Shown: positions 18,080 through 25,742 of the stretch, piece by piece
Layout: every line of letters begins with the position of its first letter
How positions within the stretch are numbered: the first letter of the stretch is position 1
From: M3007 sp046296435
GTDB taxonomy: Bacteria > Bacteroidota > Bacteroidia > Chitinophagales > Saprospiraceae
Assembly (NCBI GenBank): GCA_046296435.1
Contig: JBKBLI010000031.1
Span: 1-39,161, forward strand
DNA length: 39,161 bases
Direction: 5' to 3'
Program-made: the position numbers and the translations under genes
Notes under the pieces: model-generated
What the model was told of the DNA's origin: nothing
Seen by the model: only the letters and a program-made list of their open reading frames with translations
The model's database searches: none

Positions 18080-18367
18080 ATGCAGAAGAATTTACTCATC
18101 CTATCCGCTACATTGCTCATCTTTGCGATAAGCGCCCTTTATGGTTTTTCGAAACACGAAAAAATAATTTTCATTCAAGAAGCAATATCGGCTAAGGTTA
18201 GCCGTTCACAACCACAGTTAAAGGCTCTAAGGATCGTGTGTTGCAGCGATGGAAAGCAAGTGTCAAGTGGAAGAACTTGCGTAACAGGTCAGTCATATTG
18301 TGCGGCCAACCCATGCCCTGCGGGCGCCTCTGAGTGCGTGGAAGGGGATGAGGTTAACGGCGAATAA
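18080..18367 (+). CDS. Cys-rich NVEAL-like exported peptide 2
   Basis: A 95-residue peptide. MQKNLLILSATLLIFAISALYG is a membrane or signal segment, followed by a charged spacer (residues 26-50) and a C-terminal six-cysteine domain: CC, C67, C74, C79 and C86. The spacing C-x6-C-AANP-C matches peptide 1. PQLKAL just before the first cysteines sits where the NVEAL motif lies in that family, though the match is loose. ATG at 18080 is chosen because the frame before it is the non-coding overlap with peptide 1. Its function is unknown; NVEAL proteins are exported small proteins of Bacteroidota with no settled role. Confidence 0.72.
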   Translation: MQKNLLILSATLLIFAISALYGFSKHEKIIFIQEAISAKVSRSQPQLKALRIVCCSDGKQVSSGRTCVTGQSYCAANPCPAGASECVEGDEVNGE

Positions 18368-18397
18368 ATTTAGAACTTGAAAAAAAAGTCTTCTTAT

Positions 18398-19606
18398 ATG
18401 AAAAAGCAACGATCTTTCCACACGGCTTTACTGTCAATGACCGTAACGGCAAGCCTGTTTTTTTCTTGCCAACGTTCGCTGTACGAGCCTCCTTTTACGG
18501 AGATTATTCCTGTCGCGCCAACGCTTCGGGAGGGCAATCAGGATACGCCCCCTCTGCTGTTTACCGATTACTTCAAGTTGGAGGGCTATTGCGCGCTCAA
18601 AGGCGTTGAAGACCGCATCGCCTTCGACATTCGCAAACTCATCCGTCACGGCAATACGCTGGTTGCATACGCCAATCGCGGCGATTTTCAGGACGTCTGC
18701 CTGTTTGATGCGGTTTCCGGTCAGTTTATCCGTCAGATAGGCCGCAATAGCGAGCAAGGAGACGGCTACAAGTGCCTCAGAGACATTGATATACGCAATG
18801 GCGAAATTGTTCTGCTCAATTCGGGCGATATGGAGTTTATGCACTATGACTTCGATGGCAGGCTCCTGCGCACGCTGAAAAACGGCGTTTTTGGCGACAA
18901 TTTGCATTTGGCTGCCGACGGCTCTTACTGGGTTTACAATGAGCACAACGAATCCGAGGTCTCCGAATACTTTTATTTGCTGCGCTTTGACCGCAAGGGC
19001 AATTTGACAGACCGTATTTTGCCCTACTCAAAAGATGCTCGCTTGATAATACTGGACTACACGGGCGAGATGAGCAAAAGCGGGGAGCAAATCTGGGTCA
19101 ATCTTCCTTTTTCGGATACCCTCTTCGAATTGAATACCAACACGCGACAACTTGTCCCGGCCTATGTGCTCAACCCTCCCGACGCCATGAGCATCGCCGA
19201 CAAAAAACGCGCTAAAAAAGGCGCAATCCCTGATAACCTGCGTTACATAGATTACCACTTCGCTCCCATGGCGGATGGCTTGCTCTACGCATGGGTAGAT
19301 GGCACAGATATACATCCTATGTATTTCGACAAACGCAACGGAATCAATATCTCGCTGCCTGCAGGGAAGGAAATGGGCGGTGTCAATGAATTGGTAGCCC
19401 GGGTTTTCAACATACATCCCATTGACAACGAACGCGTCATGCTTAGAGTGCCTCATGGAGCGCTCCAAACGATCATGAAAGCCGAAGGATGGGAACAAGG
19501 ATTTGCCGATTACCCCGGGTTGGCAGACGAAATTCGGTACGGCGCGGCCAACAGAATGCCGCTCGTGTTGACTTTTTCTGCAAAAAAAGGTAAGACGATA
19601 AAATAG
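18398..19606 (+). CDS. 6-bladed beta-propeller lipoprotein
   Basis: A 402-residue lipoprotein. Its signal peptide has the lipobox SLFFSC, with Cys24 as lipid site. The mature part consists of repeated four-strand units such as IAFDIRKLIRHGNTLVAYA, GQFIRQIGRNSEQGDGY and FDGRLLRTLKNGVFGDNLHLAADGSYWVYN. This is the pattern of the Bacteroidota '6-bladed beta-propeller' lipoproteins, which are often found next to NVEAL peptides. ATG at 18398 is better than the TTG seven codons upstream because it gives a normal signal peptide. It follows the peptide genes by 30 bases and ends just before a terminator, so the three genes form a cassette. The ligand is unknown. Confidence 0.82.
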   Translation: MKKQRSFHTALLSMTVTASLFFSCQRSLYEPPFTEIIPVAPTLREGNQDTPPLLFTDYFKLEGYCALKGVEDRIAFDIRKLIRHGNTLVAYANRGDFQDVCLFDAVSGQFIRQIGRNSEQGDGYKCLRDIDIRNGEIVLLNSGDMEFMHYDFDGRLLRTLKNGVFGDNLHLAADGSYWVYNEHNESEVSEYFYLLRFDRKGNLTDRILPYSKDARLIILDYTGEMSKSGEQIWVNLPFSDTLFELNTNTRQLVPAYVLNPPDAMSIADKKRAKKGAIPDNLRYIDYHFAPMADGLLYAWVDGTDIHPMYFDKRNGINISLPAGKEMGGVNELVARVFNIHPIDNERVMLRVPHGALQTIMKAEGWEQGFADYPGLADEIRYGAANRMPLVLTFSAKKGKTIK

Positions 19607-19629
19607 CTTGCAAGAAAAGCAGAACAATG

Positions 19630-19659
19630 ACGGCAGCGAAGCAAACGCTGCCGTTTTTT
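19630..19659 (+). terminator. Rho-independent terminator after the peptide/propeller cassette
   Basis: ACGGCAGCG (19630-19638) and CGCTGCCGT (19646-19654) form a perfect 9-base-pair stem with a 7-base loop, followed by a run of six T. It lies 24 bases after the propeller gene. Confidence 0.88.
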
Positions 19660-19678
19660 GTTGTTGTCTGTGGATAGT

Positions 19679-19690
19679 AAGGACGTCCTT
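19679..19690. promoter_or_regulatory. 12-base perfect palindrome upstream of sod
   Basis: AAGGACGTCCTT is a perfect palindrome 134 bases before the superoxide dismutase start. It could be an operator for a dimeric regulator. No second copy was noticed in the window. Confidence 0.3.
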
Positions 19691-19766
19691 GCCTTGCCCT
19701 GCCGCACGCACAAAAAAAAATCGCGCCGTCGAACCAATGCTCCTTCCTGCGCGTTACACCTAAGCA

Positions 19767-19786
19767 AAGTGCGGCGCTTCGCACTT
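19767..19786 (+). promoter_or_regulatory. hairpin in the sod leader
   Basis: AAGTGCG (19767-19773) and CGCACTT (19780-19786) form a 7-base-pair stem with a 6-base loop, 37 bases before the sod ATG. There is no T run, so it is not a terminator. It may affect mRNA stability or translation. Confidence 0.35.
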
Positions 19787-19823
19787 GGGCTATTCCACAA
19801 CAAAACAGAAAAAATTGGTTCAA

Positions 19824-20435
19824 ATGGCTTTCACGCTTCCTGATCTCCCTTATTCATTTGACGCGCTCGAACCCCACGTAGATGCGCGCACCATGGAAAT
19901 TCACCACGGCAAACACCACGCCGCCTACGTCAACAACCTCAACGCCGCCATAGCCGGCACAGACCTCGAAGGCCAGACCCTTCCGGAGCTGTTCGGCCGC
20001 ATGTCGCAACTGCCTCCCGCCGTGCGCAACAACGGCGGCGGACACTGGAATCACGACCTGTTTTGGCAAATCATGTCGCCCAGCGGCGGCGGCGCTCCTG
20101 AGGGCTCCCTGGCCGAAGCCATCGATGCCGCTTTCGGATCCTTCGACCAGTTCAAAACACAGTTTGCGCAGGCGGCTGTCTCCCGCTTCGGTTCGGGTTG
20201 GGCATGGCTTTGCGTAGGCGACGGCGGCGGCCTGTTCATCACCTCCACCCCCAATCAGGACAATCCCCTGATGGACGTGGCTGAGCGCCGCGGCGCTCCG
20301 ATACTTGGGCTGGATGTATGGGAGCACGCCTATTATCTCCACTATCAGAACCGCCGCCCCGATTACGTCACCGCCTGGTGGAACGTCGTCAACTGGGCGG
20401 AAGTAAGCCGCCGCTTTGAGGCCGCTAAGGCATAA
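19824..20435 (+). CDS. sodA: superoxide dismutase, Mn-type signature
   Basis: A 203-residue Fe/Mn superoxide dismutase converting superoxide to hydrogen peroxide and oxygen. Metal ligands are visible: His27 in MEIHHGKHHAAYV, the second His in GGHWNHDLFW, and the Asp and His of DVWEHAYYLHY. A Gly at the GGGHWN site and Gln in TPNQDNPLM are the residues that normally mark manganese enzymes; iron enzymes carry Gln and Ala there. No signal peptide, so cytoplasmic. ATG at 19824 gives the standard start MAFTLPDLPYSF; the open frame before it is not conserved. Monocistronic, bounded by terminators on both sides. Confidence 0.95.
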   Translation: MAFTLPDLPYSFDALEPHVDARTMEIHHGKHHAAYVNNLNAAIAGTDLEGQTLPELFGRMSQLPPAVRNNGGGHWNHDLFWQIMSPSGGGAPEGSLAEAIDAAFGSFDQFKTQFAQAAVSRFGSGWAWLCVGDGGGLFITSTPNQDNPLMDVAERRGAPILGLDVWEHAYYLHYQNRRPDYVTAWWNVVNWAEVSRRFEAAKA

Positions 20436-20459
20436 AAATAGTGTTTTTCATGTTTCGTG

Positions 20460-20492
20460 AAGCGAGATGCAAGTTTGCGTCTCGCTTTTTTT
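20460..20492 (+). terminator. Rho-independent terminator after sod
   Basis: AGCGAGA (20461-20467) and TCTCGCT (20480-20486) form the stem around TGCAAGTTTGCG, followed by seven T. It is 25 bases after the sod stop. Confidence 0.85.
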
Positions 20493-20502
20493 ATTTTTGG
20501 AC

Positions 20503-20510
20503 TACCTTAG
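20503..20510 (+). promoter_or_regulatory. -7 promoter-like box for the amidohydrolase gene
   Basis: TACCTTAG differs from TAnnTTTG by one base and lies 22 bases before the ATG at 20533, just after the sod terminator. The T-rich tract upstream may act as -33 region. Confidence 0.45.
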
Positions 20511-20532
20511 CCCCTTGCAATTGCATCCGGAC

Positions 20533-21828
20533 ATGACCAACATACATCGGACAATCACCGCCATGCTGCTCTGCATGACAGCCTTTGCGCAGGCCCAATC
20601 TACGTACATCTACTGTGGCTCGCTGATCAGCATGAGCGAGGGCGCAAAGGCGCTGGGGGCGAGTACCATCATCGTACAGGGCGATACCGTCGCGCGCGTG
20701 GCCGACGGTTACGTCCGCCTGCCCGCCGGCGCCGATCTGATAGATCTGCGCGCTTACGTCGTGCTGCCCGGCCTGATCGACTGCCATGTGCACCTGGAGT
20801 GGGAGCAAAGCCGTACCTCGTATCAGGACAAATACACGCTGAACGACGCAGAGGTAGCCTTTCGTTCCGCCGTTTATGCCGAGCGTACCCTCAAAGCCGG
20901 GTTCACCACAGTCCGCGATCTCGGCGGCCGGGGCGTCAATATCTCTCTGCGCAACGCCGTCAATGCCGGACTCACCCCCGGCCCCCGGATCATCACCTCC
21001 GGACGCTCGCTCAGCGTCACCGGCGGACATGGCGACCCGACCAACGGCGCCCGTCAGGACCTGTTCGACGCGCCCCTGCCCGACGACGGCGTGGCCGACG
21101 GTCCCGACGAATGCCGCAAAGCCGTGCGCGAGCAAGTGCAGCGCGGCGCCGACTGCATCAAAGTATGCGCCACAGGCGGCGTGCTCAGCTTAGCGCGCGA
21201 CGGCCGCCTGCCCCACTACGCCGAAGACGAACTGCAAGCCATCGTGCGCACCGCCCGCGACCTCGGCGTGGACGTAGCCGCTCATGCCCACGGCGACGAA
21301 GGCGCCCGTCGCGCCGCTGAGGCCGGCGTTGTCAGCATCGAACACGGCACCTTCATGAGCGAAGCCACCATGGATCTGCTCATCCGCAAAGGCGTGTGGT
21401 ACGTGCCCACCCTTACCGCCGGCTGGGCCGTAAGCGACAGCGCCGCCTACGCGCGCGGCTTCTTCCCCGATATGGTGCGCGTCAAGGCCATAGGTATCGG
21501 CGAGAAAATCGAACAGACCCTCGGACGCGCATACCGCCGCGGCGTCAACATCGCCTTCGGCACCGATGCCGGCGTATTTCCCCACGGATTGAATGCGCTG
21601 GAGTTCGTCTTCATGGCAAGAGCCGGCATGAGCCATGAAGACATCCTCCAATCCGCCACCACCAACGCCGCCCGCCTCCTCCGCATGGAAGACAAAATCG
21701 GCGCCATCGCTCCTGGCAAATACGCCGACCTCATCGCCGTCAAGAGCAACCCCTTGGATGATATCCAAACGCTGCGACACCCGGTATTCGTCATGAAGGG
21801 CGGCAAGGTTTACCGCAAGCCTGACTAA
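20533..21828 (+). CDS. exported metal-dependent amidohydrolase (imidazolonepropionase/prolidase-like)
   Basis: A 431-residue amidohydrolase-superfamily enzyme. A signal peptide ends at AFAQAQ (about residue 21). Metal-site motifs are in order: DCHVH, the lysine in ADCIKVCATGG (possibly carboxylated), HAHG, IEHGT and the GTDAG aspartate, then the usual APGKYADLI near the C-terminus. Close relatives include Xaa-Pro/Xaa-Arg dipeptidases (Sgx9260/Cc2672 type), so a periplasmic dipeptidase role is likely but unproven. ATG at 20533 is favoured over TTG at 20467, which lies in the sod terminator. The DUF58 gene follows after 18 bases. Confidence 0.9.
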   Translation: MTNIHRTITAMLLCMTAFAQAQSTYIYCGSLISMSEGAKALGASTIIVQGDTVARVADGYVRLPAGADLIDLRAYVVLPGLIDCHVHLEWEQSRTSYQDKYTLNDAEVAFRSAVYAERTLKAGFTTVRDLGGRGVNISLRNAVNAGLTPGPRIITSGRSLSVTGGHGDPTNGARQDLFDAPLPDDGVADGPDECRKAVREQVQRGADCIKVCATGGVLSLARDGRLPHYAEDELQAIVRTARDLGVDVAAHAHGDEGARRAAEAGVVSIEHGTFMSEATMDLLIRKGVWYVPTLTAGWAVSDSAAYARGFFPDMVRVKAIGIGEKIEQTLGRAYRRGVNIAFGTDAGVFPHGLNALEFVFMARAGMSHEDILQSATTNAARLLRMEDKIGAIAPGKYADLIAVKSNPLDDIQTLRHPVFVMKGGKVYRKPD

Positions 21829-21846
21829 ACCCCCGAAAGCGACGAT

Positions 21847-23160
21847 ATGTACCTGCGCAACCGATTTTTTGCCATATTGGGCGCTCTGATTGTCTGGATG
21901 GCCGCCGCCTATGCCCTGCCGCAACTCTACTATCCGGCGCTGGTCCTCCTCGGCTTGTTTGTAGCGGCAACCGTAGCCGATATCTTGCTCCTTTATGGCG
22001 AAAACCATGCGCTCCATGCCACCCGCACCCATGCTCAGGTGCTCTCCCTCAGCGATCCCAACGAAATAACCGTGTATATCCGCAACGACGGCGCCTACGC
22101 GCTGCGCATCCACGTGATCGACGAACTTCCGCCACAGTTCCAGGAGCGCCGTTTTGGCTACGACCTGCGGCTCAAGCCCGGCGAGGCTTACGCCCTCAGC
22201 TACCAGGTCCGCCCTGTGGTGCGCGGCGAATACGCCTTTGGCGATATCCTGCTCTTCGCATCCACCCTGCTGGGTCTGGCTGAGCGCCGCATACGCGTCA
22301 AAGCCTCTGAGAGCGTGCCGGTGTACCCGTCCATCATTCAGATGAAGCGCATTGAACTGCGCGCGCTGCGCCAGATCTCCCAGGAAGGCGGCATCAAACG
22401 CATGCGCCGTATCGGGCACAGTTACGAGTTCGAGCAGATCAAAAACTACGTGCCCGGCGACGACTACCGCAGCATCAATTGGAAGGCCTCCGCCCGACGC
22501 GGCGCCCTCATGGTCAACCAGTACGAGGAGGAACGCAGCCAGCAGGTCTATTGCGTCATAGACAAAAGCCGCGTGATGCGCATGCCCTTCGAGGACATGA
22601 GCCTCATGGACTACGCTATCAATACCGCCTTGGCCCTCAGCAACATCATCCTCCGCAAAAAAGACAAAGCCGGACTCATCACCTTTTCAAACGTACTGGG
22701 CGCCGCCATCAAAGCCGATAGCCATACGGCCCAATTGGGCCGCATCCTCGAAAGTTTGTACCGCGAGAAAGAGCGCAGCCAAGAAGCCGACTTTGAACTG
22801 CTTTACGAAGCCGTACGTCGGCTGATCGGCGCGCGAGCCCTTTTGCTCCTGTTCACCAATTTCGAAAGTCAGTATGCCCTCGACCGCGCGCTGCCCCATC
22901 TGCGCCGCATCAATCGCTTGCACCTGCTGGTGGTCGTGTTCTTCGAAAATACCGAAGTGCAACGTCTGGCCGAAGAGGAGGTAGCCAGCCTGTCTGACAT
23001 ATACCGGCAAGTGAGCGCCCGGCGGTATATCTACGAAAAAAAAGAGATGGTGCGGCGGCTTAGGCAGTACGGCATACAGGCCATGCTGACCAGACCCCAG
23101 GATCTGACCCTCGACAGCGTCAACAAATACCTGGAACTCAAGGCGCGCGGCCTGATCTGA
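21847..23160 (+). CDS. DUF58 domain membrane protein
   Basis: A 437-residue protein with two N-terminal transmembrane helices (about residues 8-22 and 27-45), a beta-rich region, then the DUF58 core. The hallmark EQIKNYVPGDDYRSINWKASARRG is near residues 198-220, followed by a von Willebrand A-like fold with VYCVIDKSR. DUF58 proteins usually work with a MoxR ATPase and Bat proteins in envelope or stress functions. No MoxR gene is in the window, but BatD-type genes follow about 315 bases downstream. It follows the amidohydrolase closely and probably shares its transcript. Confidence 0.9.
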   Translation: MYLRNRFFAILGALIVWMAAAYALPQLYYPALVLLGLFVAATVADILLLYGENHALHATRTHAQVLSLSDPNEITVYIRNDGAYALRIHVIDELPPQFQERRFGYDLRLKPGEAYALSYQVRPVVRGEYAFGDILLFASTLLGLAERRIRVKASESVPVYPSIIQMKRIELRALRQISQEGGIKRMRRIGHSYEFEQIKNYVPGDDYRSINWKASARRGALMVNQYEEERSQQVYCVIDKSRVMRMPFEDMSLMDYAINTALALSNIILRKKDKAGLITFSNVLGAAIKADSHTAQLGRILESLYREKERSQEADFELLYEAVRRLIGARALLLLFTNFESQYALDRALPHLRRINRLHLLVVVFFENTEVQRLAEEEVASLSDIYRQVSARRYIYEKKEMVRRLRQYGIQAMLTRPQDLTLDSVNKYLELKARGLI

Positions 23161-23475
23161 AGTCGCCGCCCGCGCCCCGTTTTTTACAAAAAAGCGCGCT
23201 TCGAGGGTGCGGGTGCGGGACAGATAAAGCGTCGGCAGGACTTAGGCCGCCGCCCCAGAGATTCGGGTTGGGCTTTACCCTGATTTTTTGAGGTCGGCAC
23301 AACAAAAGCGCCTGAATGTTGTTTTTTTAGTCCTTAAAATTAGCGAAGTTCAGTTCGGCGATAGCAAAATCAGGCCCCGATATTTCGACGCTATTTTCGG
23401 AAAGTCAATTTTCCGTTCGAGGTCGGGCGCCGACGAGAACACGCGCGTTTTATTTTCAAACAAAAAAATCAACGC
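23161..23475. other. intergenic region between DUF58 and bat genes
   Basis: No gene in these 315 bases. It contains a T6-AC-A6 tract at 23180-23193 and a weak terminator-like element at 23265-23289: GGGT, an 8-base loop, ACCC, TGA, then six T. An AT-rich stretch with imperfect -7 boxes (TATTTTCG at 23392-23399) leads to the next gene; none is convincing as a promoter. Confidence 0.5.
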
Positions 23476-23928
23476 ATGCGCTATCTGATCACACTTCTGT
23501 TTTGCTGCGCGTTTGTGTTGCCCGACGTTTTCGCGCAGGACGATAAAAAATGCTTATCGGCGATTTGCCGCGTGTCCGAAATCGAAGCAGGCGTACCTTT
23601 TGAAGTGCAGTATGCCTATGAGGCAAGCAACAGCGTACAGTTTATCCCGCCTGACTTTGAGGCGGCGGGCTTCAGGGTGGTCGGCGCCTCTCAAAACTCA
23701 AATATGACCTGGACCGGCGCTACCATGCGCAGCGTGGTTCGCTACGCATATCAATTGATCGGCGAGCGGCCGGGGCCAGCGCTGATCCCTCCGGCCGTGG
23801 TAAGCGGCGGCGATGTGCGCTGCGAATCAGAATCGATCAGCCTGAATGTGCTGCCTTACCCCGAAGGCAAAGCCCCTGTTCCCGCGCCCATCCGTCCCAA
23901 ATCCAAAACGCCCACTATCAGACTTTGA
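23476..23928 (+). CDS. single-domain BatD-like exported protein
   Basis: A 150-residue protein with a signal peptide ending at VFAQ (residue 21). A single Ig-like domain follows: RVSEIEAGVPFEVQYAYEASNSVQFIPPDFEAAGFRVVGAS is the same pattern as the first BatD repeat of the next gene (INRSEVIEGVGFELTF). There is no membrane helix and no cytoplasmic tail, so it is much shorter than BatD. Its stop overlaps the start of the BatD gene by four bases, suggesting coupled translation. It may be a duplicated BatD domain acting as a free periplasmic partner. Confidence 0.8.
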   Translation: MRYLITLLFCCAFVLPDVFAQDDKKCLSAICRVSEIEAGVPFEVQYAYEASNSVQFIPPDFEAAGFRVVGASQNSNMTWTGATMRSVVRYAYQLIGERPGPALIPPAVVSGGDVRCESESISLNVLPYPEGKAPVPAPIRPKSKTPTIRL

Positions 23929-25640
23929 GCGCTTTGAATCGTAGATTATCCCCGGTAGTCGCATGCTTTGCGTGCGCTTTGGCCTTGTCGTCGATGGCGC
24001 AGGCTCAGGAGCCGGAGTTAGAAGCCAGGATCAACCGCAGCGAAGTGATCGAGGGCGTGGGTTTCGAGCTGACATTCATGTTGAAGGGTGCGGAGACGGC
24101 AGATTTCACGGCGCCCGACTTCAAGGGGTTTCGGCTTTTGAGCGGCCCGCACCTGATGACGGGCTTCACGATGATCAACCGCAACTATTTCCGCCACCAG
24201 TCTCGCATCTACGAATTGCAGGCGCTCAAGTCGGGCGTTTACACGATCGGGCCTGCAACGGCGGTCATCAATGGCAAAACCATTCGGAGCAAACCGCTGA
24301 AAGTACGCGTATTGCCCAGCCCGGGCGCCGCCCCACCCTCGTCTCGCGCGCCCGCGCCGGCATCCGACGAGGGCGTCTTGCTGGCGGCGCGCGTCGTTCC
24401 GCAGCGCGTGTACGACGGGCAACAACTGATTTGGCAGTTGCGCATCTACACGGCCCGTTCGATAGACTTTGCCGATGTGGTGCAGTTGCCCGACTTCGCG
24501 GGCTTCTCGCACAAAGAGCGGCGGCGTTTTGACAACCGCGTATTGCCCGATACGCTCAAGGGGCGCTCCTACAGCGCCAAAACGCTGTACGAGCAAGCGC
24601 TCTTTCCGCTGACAAGCGGTATTTTGAATGTCGGGCAGTCGGCCGTCAGGGCCGAGGTGTCCGAGGATATCGGTCTTGGCCGCATCTCCTTTCCGCGCTC
24701 CATCATGTTGCAGTCGGACAGCCTGCGCGTGCTTGTCGAGCCTTTGCCGACGCCGCGACCGGCCGATTTTTGCGGCGCCGTGGGCGATTACACCTATTCA
24801 GTGCGCTACCCTGAGGCCCGCGAATACGGCCTCGAGGATGCCGTCGTGATTGAAATGACGCTCAGCGGCAATGGCGACCCCCGGCGTATCAAGCCCCCCG
24901 TATGGCCCCTGCCGGAAGGGCTGGACATGTCGGCCCCGCGCTTGATACAAGAGGATGTTTACGAGTCGGAGAGCGGTTTTGCCCATGCTTTTACGTATCA
25001 ATACGTTCTTTTCCCGCAAAAGCCCGGCGATTATAGCGTGTGGCCGCAAGCTGTGTTTTTTGACCCGACGAAGCAGCGTTACGATACGCTGCGCGCCGAC
25101 GCCGCATTTGCGTTTGCGGTGCGCGAAGGGAAGGCGCAGGGCCGCCGCGACGCGGATGCGGGGAGCATAGGCGCGGAAGAATGGGGCGCGTTGGCCGCCG
25201 GTTTGTTCGCCGCGCTGTCCGCCGTTGCGCTGCTGATTTTTGTCGTTTGGCGCCGACGTTTGCGCCGCGACGGGGGGGGCGCCGTTGTGCAGCCAGCGGC
25301 CGCGCCGACGGCTCGCCCCATGGCGTTGGCCGAACGTATTGCGGACCTTCGCGCGCTGGCAGAACGGGGGCCGGACGATCTGTTCTGCCATGAACTGCTG
25401 ACCCGACTCAGCGAGGTGTTGGTTGGGCGTTTGGGCATTCCGCCGACGGAGCGGGACAGCGCGCGGATTTTTGCCGAACTGTCCGGCAGGCAAATTGACC
25501 CTGAACTCGTGGAACGGTTCAAAAATTTGTGGCGGACCTGCGAACTATCAGCCTACGGCGGCGTTCCATTGCGGGAGGGAACTTTGTCGGTTTGGGGTAT
25601 GTCGGGCGAGGTGTTGAGCAGTCTGGACAAAGCCTTGTAA
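23925..25640 (+). CDS. batD: BatD-type protein
   Basis: A 571-residue protein with a signal peptide ending at MAQAQ. Several Ig-like BatD domains follow (about residues 28-410), with repeated 'xFTAPDFKGFRLLSGP' and 'LPDFAGF' units. There is one transmembrane helix (about 420-442, LAAGLFAALSAVALLIFVVW) and a cytoplasmic tail of about 125 residues. Bat (Bacteroides aerotolerance) proteins form an envelope complex with von Willebrand A proteins and MoxR; BatA, BatB and MoxR are absent here. TTG at 23925 is used as start because it gives a TTGA overlap with the preceding stop; TTG at 23934 is possible, and no ATG is available. Confidence 0.85.
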   Translation: MSALNRRLSPVVACFACALALSSMAQAQEPELEARINRSEVIEGVGFELTFMLKGAETADFTAPDFKGFRLLSGPHLMTGFTMINRNYFRHQSRIYELQALKSGVYTIGPATAVINGKTIRSKPLKVRVLPSPGAAPPSSRAPAPASDEGVLLAARVVPQRVYDGQQLIWQLRIYTARSIDFADVVQLPDFAGFSHKERRRFDNRVLPDTLKGRSYSAKTLYEQALFPLTSGILNVGQSAVRAEVSEDIGLGRISFPRSIMLQSDSLRVLVEPLPTPRPADFCGAVGDYTYSVRYPEAREYGLEDAVVIEMTLSGNGDPRRIKPPVWPLPEGLDMSAPRLIQEDVYESESGFAHAFTYQYVLFPQKPGDYSVWPQAVFFDPTKQRYDTLRADAAFAFAVREGKAQGRRDADAGSIGAEEWGALAAGLFAALSAVALLIFVVWRRRLRRDGGGAVVQPAAAPTARPMALAERIADLRALAERGPDDLFCHELLTRLSEVLVGRLGIPPTERDSARIFAELSGRQIDPELVERFKNLWRTCELSAYGGVPLREGTLSVWGMSGEVLSSLDKAL

Positions 25641-25707
25641 GCGTCCGGCCTCCTCTATGAAAAGCCGGGATTTGTCGAACAATCTGCGCCCTGTACGGTT
25701 TTTGGGA

Positions 25708-25715
25708 TAGCTTTG
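25708..25715 (+). promoter_or_regulatory. Bacteroidota-type -7 promoter box for the methyltransferase
   Basis: TAGCTTTG is a perfect TAnnTTTG, 27 bases before the ATG at 25743. This spacing resembles the boxes at 55, 14980 and 20503. Confidence 0.55.
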
Positions 25716-25742
25716 CGTCTTCAATACAAGCAAAATCACGCT

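Noticed and set aside
21190..22419. 409-codon minus-strand open frame
   Set aside because: It runs antisense to the amidohydrolase and DUF58 genes, which carry clear family motifs.
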